From contig CAJHNH020000209.1 in assembly GCA_905116865.2 (NCBI GenBank), forward strand, positions 17,213 through 81,212: 64,000 nt of DNA. The letters are read 5' to 3'. The stretch comes from Candidula unifasciata. Taxonomy: Eukaryota; Mollusca; Gastropoda; Stylommatophora; Geomitridae. The number at the start of each line of letters is the position of its first letter. The stretch's first letter is position 1. Under the pieces are notes generated by a model. It was given only the letters and a program-made list of their open reading frames with translations, did no database searches and was not told the origin of the DNA. Of the stretch, positions 22,434-33,639 are shown piece by piece. The position numbers were made by a program, and so were the translations under genes.

Positions 22434-23572
22434 ATCTAATGTATAGCAAGCGCTATATTGCAAAGTGTTTCATGGTCTAATGTAGAGAGTTGGTCATGTA
22501 GTAAAGTGTTTCTTTATCATATAGAAACATTGGGCTATGTTGTAAAGTGTTTCTTTATCTGATAGAAACATTGGGCTATGTTGTAAAGTGTTTCTTAATC
22601 TATATTACAAAGTGGGCTATGTTGTAAAGTGTTTCTTTATCGTATATTACAAAGTGGGCTATGTTGTAAAGTGTTTCTTTATCGTATATTACAAAGTGGG
22701 CTAAGTTGTAAAGTGTTTCTTTATCGTATATTACAAAGTGGGCTATGTTGTAAAGTGTTTCTTTATCGTATATTACAAAGTGGGCTAAGTTGTAATGCGT
22801 TTCTTTATCGTATATTACAAAGTGGGCTATGTTGTAAAGTGTTTCTTTATGGTATATTACAAAGTGGGCTATGTTATAAAGTGTTTCTTTATCTAATATA
22901 AAAAGTGGTCTATGTCGTAAAGGGTTTCTTTATCTTATGTAAAAAGTGGGCTATGTTGTAACGAGTGGGTTATGTTGTAAATAGTGGGCTATGTTGTAAA
23001 GCGTCTGCTATGTTGTAAAGAGTCGGCTATGTTGTAAATAGTGGGTTATGTTGTAAAAAGTGGGTTATGTTGCAAAGAGTGGGCTATATTGTAAAGAGTC
23101 GGCTATGTTGTAAAGAGTCGGCTATGTTGTAAATAGTGGGTTATGTTGTAAAGACAGTGGGTTATGTTGTAAAGAGTGGGTTATATTGAAAAGAGTGGGC
23201 TATTCTGTAGAGTGATTCCCAATCAGATGAAAAGAGAGTTTAATAATGTAAAGGGTTTCTTGTTCTAATGTAAAGAATGGGTCACTTCGTAAATAGTTTC
23301 TTTATCTGATATAAAGGGTCAGATATGTTGTAGAGAATTTATTGATCTGATATGTAGAGTAGGCTGTGTTGCTAAATGTTTCTTGATCTGATGTAAGGAG
23401 TGAGTTATTTTGTAAAGTACAAGTTCTGTTTTGAAGTAAATGTGATTTAGTATGAACAGTAGGTCCATTGTGAAGCTTTCGTGATTTAATGTGTAGGGTA
23501 AGTCTGTTGTAAAGCATTCCTTACCTAATCGTAATTTAGTGTGAAAAGTCGGTTCCTTTTGTAAAGCGTTCC

Positions 23573-23753
23573 ACCCGGCTCTCTAGCGTAGTTGGCTAAA
23601 CCGGATTGCGCGGAGACCGGGTAGGCAGAAAAGCCACATTTCTCGCAGATTTACGGTATTTACAATGGAATCAAGGCCGAAAGGTTGCGATATCCATAAT
23701 ACCGAGCCTAAGGGTTAACAGCTCATGGCTTCTGGATACTAAAACAAACAAAC
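23573..23753 (+). mobile_element. SINE-G, internally deleted, perfect 10-bp target-site duplication
   Basis: AAAGCGTTCC flanks it at 23,563-23,572 and 23,754-23,763. It begins with ACCCGGCTCTCTAGCGTAGT and ends GGATACTAAAACAAACAAAC. Compared with 14,121-14,330 it lacks about 30 bp including box B. Confidence 0.87.
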
Positions 23754-24134
23754 AAAGCGTTCCTGATTTAGAGTGAAGCGTGGGTTATGTTGTAAAGCAT
23801 TCCCAATTGTGTGTGAAGAGCGTGTTCCTTTGTAAAAAAAAATTATGTTTAGTGTAAACAGCAGGTTCTCTTTGTAAAGCGTTGAATGATATACTGTAAA
23901 AAGCGAATTATGTTGTAAAGTGTTCATGATATACTGTGATAAGCTGGTTCTGTTGTAAAGTGTTCATCATTTACTGTAAAGAGCGGGTTCTCTTGTAAAG
24001 TGTTTCTGATTTTTAAGGGTTTGTGCTGTTGTGAATTGTTCGTGATTTAATATAAAGATTAGGTTCTGTAGTAATGAGTTCCTGTGTTTCGCTGCAAGGT
24101 GCTGGCTCTCAAGTTTTGCTGTAAAGTCTTTAAT

Positions 24135-24725
24135 GTAAATCTTGGAGTCCACTCCAAAGCTTACGTTTAAACGTAACAGAAAGGCGTTAATGGGAATCGT
24201 GATATGCGGAAATAATCACTAAATAAACAAGTATACTTTGTTTGGCATCGATTAGTCGAAGACAGATCTCAAAGTTTGGCTATCAATATTTAATGACAGG
24301 GAGGAACGGGGTGTTGTGTCAAAAGACACGCTAGTTACCAATCCGGAAACACCGGAGCCCTGACTGATACTTCATCATTTGATAGCTTTTTCAAATTTTT
24401 TGGGGGGGGGGGTTAAAAAGGGGGGGGGGGGTCCACGTGTTGTAAGCTTCAGTAACCTAAGTGCTTACGAATACAATTTTTAGAATGGCGGCTTTCATAA
24501 CTGTCTGCTTGCCTCGACAGCGAGCTGCAATTCTGGAGTCGGAGTGTTAGTGTTGCCATACTTTACGGCTGTCTTATGCTTTTAATTTGCGTGTGCTTCA
24601 AGAGTTTGGCCGACATGTTATATTCTAGTGTTCAAATGGAACCGCGAAGGACATTTTGTGTTACGTCCACTGGCCCAGAATGGCAGCAGTTATGGGACGA
24701 CCCAGTCTGCAGTGGCGGCGCTTTC
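24135..24725 (+). repeat. Duplicated segment, copy 1
   Basis: Shares a long diverged alignment with 25,545-26,385: ATAAACA.G.ATA.T.TGTTTGGCATCGATTAG, ATCAATATTTAATGRCAG, GTGTGCTTCAAGAGTTTGGC and TTTTGTGTTA.GTCCACTGG occur in the same order. At the point where copy 2 has an insertion, copy 1 has only G-runs (24,401-24,432). Confidence 0.75.
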
Positions 24726-24837
24726 TTTTTAAGCCGACCACAAATGACGTCAGGGGACAGTCTAGTATTTTAGAGGGTGGTAGGAGCTTTTTTTTTCTAT
24801 GCTTTAGAGCGTTTCTTCAAAGGCCAAGGTTTTCGGG

Positions 24838-24915
24838 CGTTTAGCTAAGCCTAACCCAAACCTTAACCCTAACCTTAACCTTAACCCTAACCTTAACTTA
24901 ACTAAACCTTAACAC
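24838..24915. repeat. Degenerate CCTAACC/CCTTAACC telomere-like tract
   Basis: About 60 bp of CCTTAACCCTAACCTTAACC-type hexamers. Animal telomeres are TTAGGG, and this is a short, imperfect interstitial tract. Confidence 0.8.
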
Positions 24916-25064
24916 GTAATCTATCACCCCTGAAATATTTGACTGTTCTTTGACCTGTGGATTCCCCCTGTTTGTTGCTAATAAGAAAGTACCCAAGTGA
25001 TTAAAAAAAATAACGATATCACGTGCGGAATATGTACCTTGAATGTTGAATTACACTTCATTCG

Positions 25065-25430
25065 CCTTATAATTTTGAATTAACAATCGACATCACAACA
25101 CTCGGGACACTCCCATAACCTTTCCGTGCCCATCTTCAGCAGCAAACGAGGCGTTCCATTTCTGACGGTGCCAGTAACCGTCTTTTCATCCGTCTAGCCT
25201 TTCGCTTGAGTGTTAAGCATTGACCAGATCGTTTGGCAACTCTCTGCAGCGCTATTCTACTCAGACCGTAATCATCTGTTTGTGCCCCTGCACTATTCAC
25301 TCGCTCCCAAAGGGCCCTCACAGTATCTAGCATGTTGTACATCAGTTTACCACCTAGTGGTACAGAACTGGCCAGTCTGTCTGTCTGCTCGTTTCCCACA
25401 ACACTAACATCACCTGAAGAAAATATCCAA
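25065..25430 (-). mobile_element. L4 LINE, RNase H end and intact CPEC knuckle
   Basis: The minus strand reads GNEQTDRLASSVPLGGKLMY, TVRALWERVNSAGAQTDDYG, then MGTERLWECPECCDVDC and a stop. This is the best preserved L4 terminus in the window. RNase H degrades the RNA strand during target-primed reverse transcription. The Cys knuckle probably binds nucleic acid. Confidence 0.8.
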
Positions 25431-25544
25431 AGGACGCTAACTAACCCGAACCTCTGAAACAGAACGTACTCGCTAGAGTCCAGTCTGTCACAGTTTACTG
25501 CCCAGCTACCCTGATTTTTTGTGATGCATTTTTGGGGGTGAAAA

Positions 25545-25790
25545 TCGCAGAGTGCACTCTAAAGCTTGCACTCAGTATAATTAGACGCTATATGCGAAAA
25601 GAATCACCAAATAAACGTGATATTCTGTTTGGCATCGATTAGTGGAAGGCAGATCTCCTAATTGAATTATCAATATTTAATGGCAGCGAGTTTAGGAACT
25701 GGGAGTTGTGTCAAGGGACTCGACAGTTACCAAACCGTACACACGAACACCTTGTCTGATACTTTATCATTTGAAAGCTTTTTAAACTTC

Positions 25791-25869
<79 letters not shown>

Positions 25870-26385
25870 ACATTTACCTACTAGGACATCACACAAGAGA
25901 TAAACACCCGAGACACAGTGTCACCATGCAGATAGGAATCACCCCTGAAGAGGTTCCAGAAACCCCTTTCAGTCGTTAGGCCATATTTATGCCCCGGCTA
26001 TATTCAGGGCCCCCGTCAAAAGCCAGGGCGAGGCTTAAAATAACGAAAATTGCATCCCACATGGGAGGATGGTGTGTTCCAATAACTTTGGTCTTCGTGT
26101 TTAGTTGCATGTAGTGGCCTAAGTGTTTATGAATGCTGTTTATAGAAAACAGGCCTTCGTAATTGACTGCCTGCTTCAAAGCCAGCTGAAATTCTGAAGT
26201 CAGACTGTTAGTGTCAGCATATTTTACGGCTACCCCATACTTTTATTTTGCGTGTGCGAGCTTCAAGAGTTTGGCTGACATCTTATTTGTCAGTGTTCAT
26301 GTGAGACAGTGATGAATATTTTGTGTTAAGTCCACTGGGCCAGGAACAGAGCAGTCATTGGACGACCCGGTGTGCAGTGGCTAAA
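25545..26385 (+). repeat. Duplicated segment, copy 2 (carries a family C insertion)
   Basis: Aligns with 24,135-24,725 on both sides of an inserted block (about 25,790-26,066) that contains (CT)n(CA)n and a family C element. Divergence between copies is substantial, so the duplication is not recent. Confidence 0.75.
25790..26066 (-). mobile_element. Family C retroposon with (TG)n(AG)n tail
   Basis: On the minus strand the element runs from TTGCAATTTTCGTTA-like sequence to GATGTCCTAGTAGGTAAATG and then (TG)n and (AG)n. The whole block is absent from copy 1 of the host duplication, so element and microsatellite behave as one insertion. Confidence 0.75.
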
Positions 26386-26399
26386 GATTAACGATGTAA

Positions 26400-27420
26400 C
26401 AATCAGAAAATCAGCTTCATCCAGTAACACTACATGTCGTTGGATCACCAGTTTCTGTTGACTGTCTGATCAGCTCTCTCCACCTTTGGCGGTCAGTCGC
26501 GATGGACTTCATGCTTGCATGGCCTGTTCAATCGCGATGGACTTCATGCTTGCATGGCCTGTTCAGTCAGTCATTTTCTGTAACCAGCTCTTTCCTTGTC
26601 CGCCTCTTCTCCACTTTCCCTCAACTAAGCCCTGCAGTATTGTTTTAAGAGGCTGCAGATCTTATTGCATGTCTGTACCATTGCATTTGTTTTGCTCTTG
26701 TTTTTTTTTTTTTTTAACTTTAGTTTAAAGAGATTCACAGTTGCCGATGTGCAGTATAGCTAACTCCCTCGTTTTTCAATTGGTCTCTGTACGATACGCC
26801 AATCATTTTTCTCAAACATCGCATTTCCAATGCTTGTTTTTTTTTTTTTTTTTTCAAGTTCATCACGTAATGTCTCCGTTTTACAGCCATATGTAAATGT
26901 ACTAATAGCTAGCGCTCTGGGCAGTCGAATCTTAGTTTTGCATCACATGTTTTTTTTTTTTTTGGGGGGGGGGGGGGGGGGAGGGGGGGGATTTCCATAA
27001 TGTTTGCTGCTTGGCAAGGACTGGTGTCTGGGCAATCCTAGACGTGATTTCTGGTCTTGACCCCAGGTCACTTAAAATGGATCCTAAATATTTAAAATTA
27101 TTGAATTTTTCTAATTTGTGACATTTAACGTACATTGGCAAAGTTGTGCTAGCTGGATTATTAGTTACTACTTTTGATTTTCTGCGGGGTTTTTTTTTCC
27201 ATGCCATACTTGATTGATGTTTCATCAAACAGATTCACAAGCTCGACTAGTTTCTCTTTCTTCCCCAGCCAACCAATCGATGTCATCTGCAAACCTTAAA
27301 TTTGTTTTGGTTTGACCTCCTAAACTAACTGTTCCATGACGTTATTCTAGGGCGTCAGTCCTAATTCTTTCTAAGAAGATATTAAACAGTGTTGGGAAGA
27401 AATGGCAGTCATACCTTATA
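26400..27420 (-). mobile_element. L2 LINE, RT palm to C-terminus
   Basis: The minus strand reads PTLFNIFLERIRTDALE, then NLRFADDIDWLAGEE with the FADD catalytic pair, then FNNFKYLGSILSDLGSRPE. After damage it gives VEGKWRRGGQGKSWLQKMTD and ASMKSIATDRQRWRELIRQ before a stop. Poly-G/poly-T runs and a 33-bp tandem duplication at about 26,500-26,568 interrupt it. Non-functional. Confidence 0.8.
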
Positions 27421-27780
27421 ATGCTAAATTAAGAATTGACATCATAGCACTCAGGACACTCTCATAAGCGTTCCGTCCCCATCTTCAGCAGCAGGCGAGG
27501 AGTTTCAATTCCGATGGCACAAGTAACTGTAGGACTGTATGTCCGTCTGGTCTTTTCCTCGAGTGTTGAGCGTCGGCCAGATCCCTTTGGCAACTACCCG
27601 CAGCGCCATTCTCCTCAGACAGTAGTGATTTATCTGTGCGTCTGCACTGTTCACCCTCTCCCAAAAGGGCCCTCACAACATCTACCATCACAACATCAGT
27701 TCACCACCAAATAGTGCAGAACCGGCCAGTCTAACTGCCTGCTCATTTGCCAACACACTGACATGACCTGAAGAAAATAT
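27420..27780 (-). mobile_element. L4 LINE C-terminus
   Basis: Minus-strand RLAGSALFGGEL, FWERVNSADAQ and a final GAGAGTGTCCTGAGTGCTAT give the L4 order with several frameshifts. It abuts the L2 copy. Confidence 0.72.
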
Positions 27781-28442
27781 CCAAAACAATTTTAACTACC
27801 AGGGACCTCTGAAGCGATGCTTGTCCCTTTACACGGAGCATACCCGTCTTCAATGTTCTCAGCATGCCCTGTGATTCAGTTACAATCACGGCATGAGTAT
27901 ACAGCCGATTCTCAAGCCCTTGGAAGGCAGCAGTGACTGCGCTGTGTTTATTCTATCCCCCTTCCCTCCGAGCCTAGGTCCATTCTTCCCCCTTCCCTCC
28001 CAGACTGGTTCTTGAAATCACACAGGGGTCTTTGGTAATAATTAATGCAACTAGAGAGCTTGTACGTGCTTGAAAACAGCATAGTTCACTGTCAGTTATT
28101 GATTTCATAGTCACCATATTATTAGGTCCTGCTCTTTTTCACAGCACGATGGCAATTCTCAGGACTTTTTTTCGGGAATGGACAATTCTCTGACTGGTCA
28201 GCAGCAGCAGCAGCAGCAGAAGAAGAAGACTGTCCCCCTACCCGCATTTTATTGTTCATACTGCTAGCGCCAAAAGTACCACAATCATTTCTCGGGTTTG
28301 GACGCATCCAAAATTGTTGGAAAAATAATCGTGGTTGATCATAGTGATCTTATAGGTGCCCCTTTCATATCACTAGAAGATATATAAATGGGCTCAGCCC
28401 CTGGTGATTTCTATGAGTTGATGCCCCTGTGTCAGTTGCAGC
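27781..28442. other. No gene seen
   Basis: Mixed DNA with a short CAG/AAG run at 28,200-28,230. Confidence 0.5.
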
Positions 28443-28480
28443 GCCCCCCCCCCCCCCCCCCACCCCCCCCCCCCCCCCCA
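28443..28480. repeat. Poly-C tract
   Basis: About 38 bp of C with one A. Such runs recur at 24.4, 26.96 (as G), 44.4, 45.35, 61.5, 62.1 and 62.4 kb. Confidence 0.95.
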
Positions 28481-28856
28481 CCTTTTCAATATTAAAACTA
28501 ACATTGTCAATCCGCATATTGGCGGATTTGATTTCTTGCTTTTCTCAAATTTCTTCGTAAGACACTTGAGAAGTTGTAATTGTCCAGTCACTGCTAGCGG
28601 TGTTGTCGGTTCAGTTACAGATAAGTGTGCCACAGGAGTAAGGGATGTGGCAGATCGATGTTGTCCTTACTATTGATTCATAGCAAAATCCTGGGGAAAT
28701 CTAGGGTTTTCAGCCAGTTCTTCCAACAGATTTGGCTTGTATCTCCAGGCATCAGAAATAATCTTTCGCTTCAGCGTTTGTCTCCTGGTAAATTGGGAAT
28801 TGTTTTATATTCTTATTCGTGCTGGCAAATGAAATCTTTTTAAATATAAAATTTCG
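28481..28856. other. No gene seen
   Basis: Unique-looking DNA before the long pyrimidine array. Confidence 0.5.
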
Positions 28857-29570
<714 letters not shown>

Positions 29571-29670
29571 TCCCTCTGCTAGAACCAGACTGGAGTACAG
29601 AGATGGATGAACAACCACAGCTGTCCACCAGAGTTTACAGGTGACGACCGCAAAGAAGGAGAAGATTTTC
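29571..29670 (+). mobile_element. Family D 3' third
   Basis: CTGGAGTACAGAGATGGATG, AACAACCACAGCTGTCCACC, AGAGTTTACAGGTGACGACC and a short AAAGAAGGAGAAG tail. 5'-truncated, as expected of incomplete retroposition, or cut by expansion of the adjacent array. Confidence 0.65.
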
Positions 29671-29734
29671 TACTATGAATTCTGATATTTAAACATAATT
29701 GCTTGATAGATAAGTTTAATACCATTGCCGAGTG

Positions 29735-30130
29735 AAAGATGAGTATTTTAAAGGGCCGAGTGAAAGATTGGTATTTTAAAGGGCCGAGTGAAAGATGAGT
29801 ATTTTAAAGGGCCGAGTGAAAGATGAGTATTTTAAAGGGCCGAGTAAAAGATGAGTATTTTTAAGGGCCGAGTGAAAGATGAGTATTTTAAAGGGCCATG
29901 TGAAAGATGAGTATGTTTAAGAGAAGAGTGAAAGATGAGTATGTTTCAGAGCTGAGTAAAGGATGAGTATGTTTCAGGGCCGAGTGAAAGATGATGTATG
30001 TTTAAGAGAAGAGTGAAAGATGAGTATGTTTAAGAGCCGAGCGAAAGATATGTATGTTTAAGGGCCTAGTGAAAGATTAGTTGTTTAAGGGTCGAGTGAA
30101 AGATGAATATTTTAAAAGCCCGAGTGTAAG
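29735..30130. repeat. 28-bp minisatellite, about 14 copies
   Basis: Unit AGGGCCGAGTGAAAGATGAG plus TATTTTAA. The first six copies are near identical, and later ones change to TATGTTTAAGAG variants. Confidence 0.95.
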
Positions 30131-30449
30131 ATGGGCCTTTGTGTCCAATTTGGGACCCTTTTGGAAATAAAATGTCTTCGTTTGAACAACCACACAAAAT
30201 CCGTTGGATTCTGCAGCCGGTAAAACGGTAAGAAAAAGTCGAAGTTCAAGAGACAGGTCCCCAGCTTGGTGGCAGACCGGTGGGGCCTCTAATTATTCAT
30301 TAGGGACATAATCTTGGGACAGTTCTGGGTTGTGAGATAAATCACGTGCCACTGTCTGCTGTCAGATTGCCCCAACATCCCCGGGGGAGCGGGGTGCGGA
30401 AGTTGATACTTTCTTACAAATATTGCACAATTTTAACCTTGTTAGATTG
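30131..30449. other. No gene seen
   Basis: A stretch at 30,265-30,330 faintly resembles family D in reverse (GGGGCCTCTAATTATTCATT). Confidence 0.4.
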
Positions 30450-30675
30450 GTTGCAGTCAGTTTAGTTTAGACTAGTTATTCCGTCAGTCAGTTAGTTTAG
30501 CTTAGTTTAGTTTAGTTTAGTTTAGTTTAGTTTAGTTTAGTTTAGTTTAGTTTAGTTTAGTTTAGTTTAGTTTAGTTTAGTTTAGTTTAGTTTAGTTTAG
30601 TTTAGTTTAGTTTAGTCAGTCAGTCAGTTGTTGGTTTAGTCAGTCAGTCAGTCAGTTTAGTTTAGTTTAGTTTAG

Positions 30676-30706
<31 letters not shown>

Positions 30707-31070
30707 CAGTCAGTCATTCAGTCAGTTAGTTTAGTTTAGTTTGGTTTAGTTTAGTCAGTCAGTCAGTCAGTTGTTTGTTTAGTCAGTTTAGTTTAGTTTA
30801 GTTTAGTTTAGTTTGGTTTAGTTTAGTCAGTCAGTCAGTCAGTTGTTGGTTTAGTCAGTTAGTCAGTTTAGTTTAGAGTATTCGGTCAGTCAGTCATTCA
30901 GTCAGTTAGTTAAGTTTAGTTTAGTTTAGTTTAGTTTAGTTAGTCAGTCAGTCAGTTAGTTTAGTTAAGTTGAATGAGTATGCTAATAAGTTAAGTTAGT
31001 TAGTTTAGCTAGTTAGTTAAGTTAGTTGAGTTAAGTTACGTTTAATTAGTTAGTTAGTTAGTTAATTGAC
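30450..31070. repeat. (TTTAG)n / (CAGT)n compound satellite
   Basis: Pentamer TTTAG blocks alternate with CAGT tetramer blocks and a recurring AGTTGTTGGTTTAGTCAG unit, then decay into GTTAGTTA. Confidence 0.95.
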
Positions 31071-31082
31071 AAATTATCATCA

Positions 31083-31130
31083 TTGCACATTGGACAAGTC
31101 CATAAGCGCTCGGATCCCACCTTCAGTATA
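31083..31130 (-). mobile_element. L4-type LINE, last codons
   Basis: Minus-strand codons read SERLWTCPMCNDDNLSIN, with a CPxC knuckle. It matches the ends at 19.7-20.05 and 25.07 kb. Only about 20 codons remain. Confidence 0.6.
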
Positions 31131-31800
31131 ACCCTCACTTTTAGCGACTGACATCACCAGATCTGTGTTGGCTTACTAGTCTTCTTTGGCTACCTTATAG
31201 TGTTCAAGTTTGGCGACACTTCTTTTGACCTGAAGTTCTCGTAGTCCTTTGAGTGTTACCGATTCAACGACGTCTTCTGAATACGTTTTTTTAGGTACTT
31301 TTTAAAAATTTTGCATCAGTATGTACATTAAATCCATGAAATGTTACTGAAGGAATGACATCAATTATGTCATTGGTCATGACATGTCCCAACCCTATTT
31401 ATGAAGAACATTAAAACCAGGAAATAAAGAAGTGATAAAACTAACAGAACAAGATCAATCACCTATTCCTAATAAACAACAACAAAAGAAACAATTTTGA
31501 TTTATATTTTCAGAACATGCATGTGAAACGAAAATTGCTTTCCATCAGTATTAACATGTATACTTAGTGTTTTTAACATTACCTTATTCCTCTGCGGCAG
31601 TAGAACAACTTTTTTTTGTTTCAGTCTAAGAATATGGAGATTTAAAAAAATCGCTTTTCTTTGAAGACTTCGATAGTAAATACATTAATGAGATCACAGT
31701 GATGGTTCCAGAACGTTAACTGCACCAACTAAAAGCCGAGAAAAAGCCTTTACAAAAAACTGAGCGGAAAATCGTGGTACAACAATGATGTGATGGGCAA
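31131..31800. other. No gene seen
   Basis: AT-rich DNA. TTCCTAATAAACAACAACAAA near 31,465 resembles 3,505-3,525 only loosely. Confidence 0.45.
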
Positions 31801-32420
31801 AGATGGGCTCAGTGTGTGTTAGTGAGTGTGTGAGTGCGGTTGCGTGTGAGTGTGTGTGAATGTGTGAGTGTATGTGAGGGCAACTTTGTGTGTAAGTGTG
31901 TTTGTGAGTGTGTGTGTGTGTGTGTGTGTGTGAGTGAGTGCGTCTGTGTATGTGTGTGTGTTTATTTCAGCTTAAAGACGTTTCAGTGGGTGTTTTTTTT
32001 TAAATTAAAAATGTAAATTGTGGTACCTTTTGGTGAATGCTCTAACCTTTTGAAGATGGGCTCAGTGTGTGTTAGTGAGTGTGTGAGTGTGGTTGCGTGT
32101 GAGTGTGTGTGAATGTTGTGGTACCTGAGTTGGTGAATGCTCTAAAGACCTTTGTGATGTGAATTTTGTTTTTGTATCTTTTGATGTGCTTTTGTATCTT
32201 TTGATGTGTTTTGCTACCTTTTGATGTGTTTTTTGGTACGTTTTGATGTGTTTTGGTACTTTTTTTTATGTGTGTTTGTGTACCATTTAAGTGTTTTTGT
32301 AACTTTAGGTGAATGTACATTTTGGTGTTTTGTTACCGTTTGGTGAATTTTTGTACCTTTTGATGTGTGCTGGTACTTTTGATGACTTTTGTTGAACTTT
32401 GTCAGAATTTATCATTAAAC
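31801..32420. repeat. (TG)n-rich tract with an internal duplication
   Basis: A 65-bp block starting AGATGGGCTCAGTGTGTGTT occurs at 31,801 and again at 32,054, and both copies are followed by GGTACCT..TTGGTGAATGCTCTAA. From 32,120, irregular units of about 20 bp (GTACCTTTTGATGTGTTTT) continue. Confidence 0.88.
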
Positions 32421-32894
32421 AAGCAGAAACAAACAACCAAAAAGCTGCCTTAACTTCGTTCTATCTAATGCTGAATGAAACACCCATTACTCCATCTTTA
32501 CTACAATCTGTGGAAGCTGATTAAGTTGGATTCGCCTTGTCATTTTCATAAGGGTATTCATATAACTGGTGTATCAGATGATAAGATATGACTGCTTGCC
32601 AAATAGTAACTCTTGGTGGGAAATTAAAGTCCTAATGAAGGTTGAGTTTGATTTAAGATGGAGATTAAGGAGCTTTTGTCTGGCCAAGGAAAATTAAAAT
32701 GGAAGAAGAGTGGTGTGGAAACTAGCGACTATCTCCTGCTTGAGGTAAAGGGAAAGGGGGAAGGGAGAAAGTACAGCTCCTTGTGTAGACTGTAAACGTA
32801 GGACACTTCGTCTTCTTCATCTTTTCTTCCACCTTGTACCTCAGTGAAGTGTCGGGGGGAGTTGTAACAATCGTTGATGTGCTATGCTAAGAGC
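32421..32894. other. No gene seen
   Basis: No repeat or gene recognised. Confidence 0.5.
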
Positions 32895-33230
32895 ACTATT
32901 TAGACTGATGTTCATTTCTCTAATTCTGTTTTAATGCTATCACTCCATATTTTCCGAGGTCTTCCACTCGCTCTATACCCGTTGTAACGTTTTAGTCTGG
33001 CTCGCTGTGGCAGACAGTACCAGGGCATTCTTGTTAGGTGTCTAAAACACTTCAATTTTTTTGTTGACTTTTTGACTTATAAAACTGGATTTATTCGGAG
33101 CATTCGTCTGATTTCGTGATTTCGTGTTCTGTCTTCCTTGAAACTCCTTTTAAGACATGTTGTCACAATTTTACGTTTATTGGAGGATGTAATTGTCCAC
33201 GTTTGGCACTGATAGCATAGTATTGGCCAA
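32895..33230 (-). mobile_element. L5, LINE C-terminal fragment
   Basis: A minus-strand frame is open for 46 codons to a stop: KCFRHLTRMPWYCLPQRARL, then YRASGRPRKIWSDSIKTELE. A GH-x-TRMP block followed by GRPRK-W is a standard LINE ORF end. Upstream codons RRMLRINP fit but carry a stop. Different from L1-L4. Confidence 0.7.
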
Positions 33231-33369
33231 AAATTAGTTCTGATAAGATTCACTTTAGTACTCCTGGGGTATCTGCTTGTGTGTCAACAGGGGAGATAGC
33301 TGCACTATTATTTGATTACCTTTAACACATAGGTGACTGACTGCAGAAAAATAGATGAGGACGAGGTAG

Positions 33370-33500
33370 AAGGAACAAACAAAAGGTTATTTATAAAAGG
33401 CCATAAATTAGGCACGCAGGCCAATCTTTTACTCACCTCTTTCAAACAGTCATCTTTCACATGGCAGTTGTATATTAAATATCAATCATGTTATGTTAAA
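33370..33500 (+). repeat. Dispersed repeat J
   Basis: Matches 12,505-12,612 at AAATTAGGCACGCAGGCC, CAAACAGTCATCTTTCACAT and GCAGTTGTATATTAAATATC. Confidence 0.45.
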
Positions 33501-33639
33501 AGATCAGAATTCGTAGAATGAATGTGAAGACAAAAAATACAAAAAAATGTTCATACTAAGTACATACCAAGATGAGTATGGGAAAATGATTAGGCAGAAA
33601 GGCAAAAAGAAAAAAATGATTCAATAAGATGGGTAAAGG

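Larger units (their letters stand above)
22079..24140. repeat. 42-bp minisatellite, about 2 kb, with two SINE insertions
   Basis: Unit GGGCTATGTTGTAAAGTGTT plus TCTTTATCGTATATTACAAAGT. Regular at 22,600-22,900, shorter AGTGGGTTATGTTGTAAAG units at 22,960-23,200, then diverged to about 24,140. Interrupted by SINE-A and SINE-G. Confidence 0.93.

Noticed and set aside
22629..22901. A 90-codon Cys-rich repeat frame
   Set aside because: Again a 42-bp minisatellite by-product. Stops and shifts appear once units diverge.
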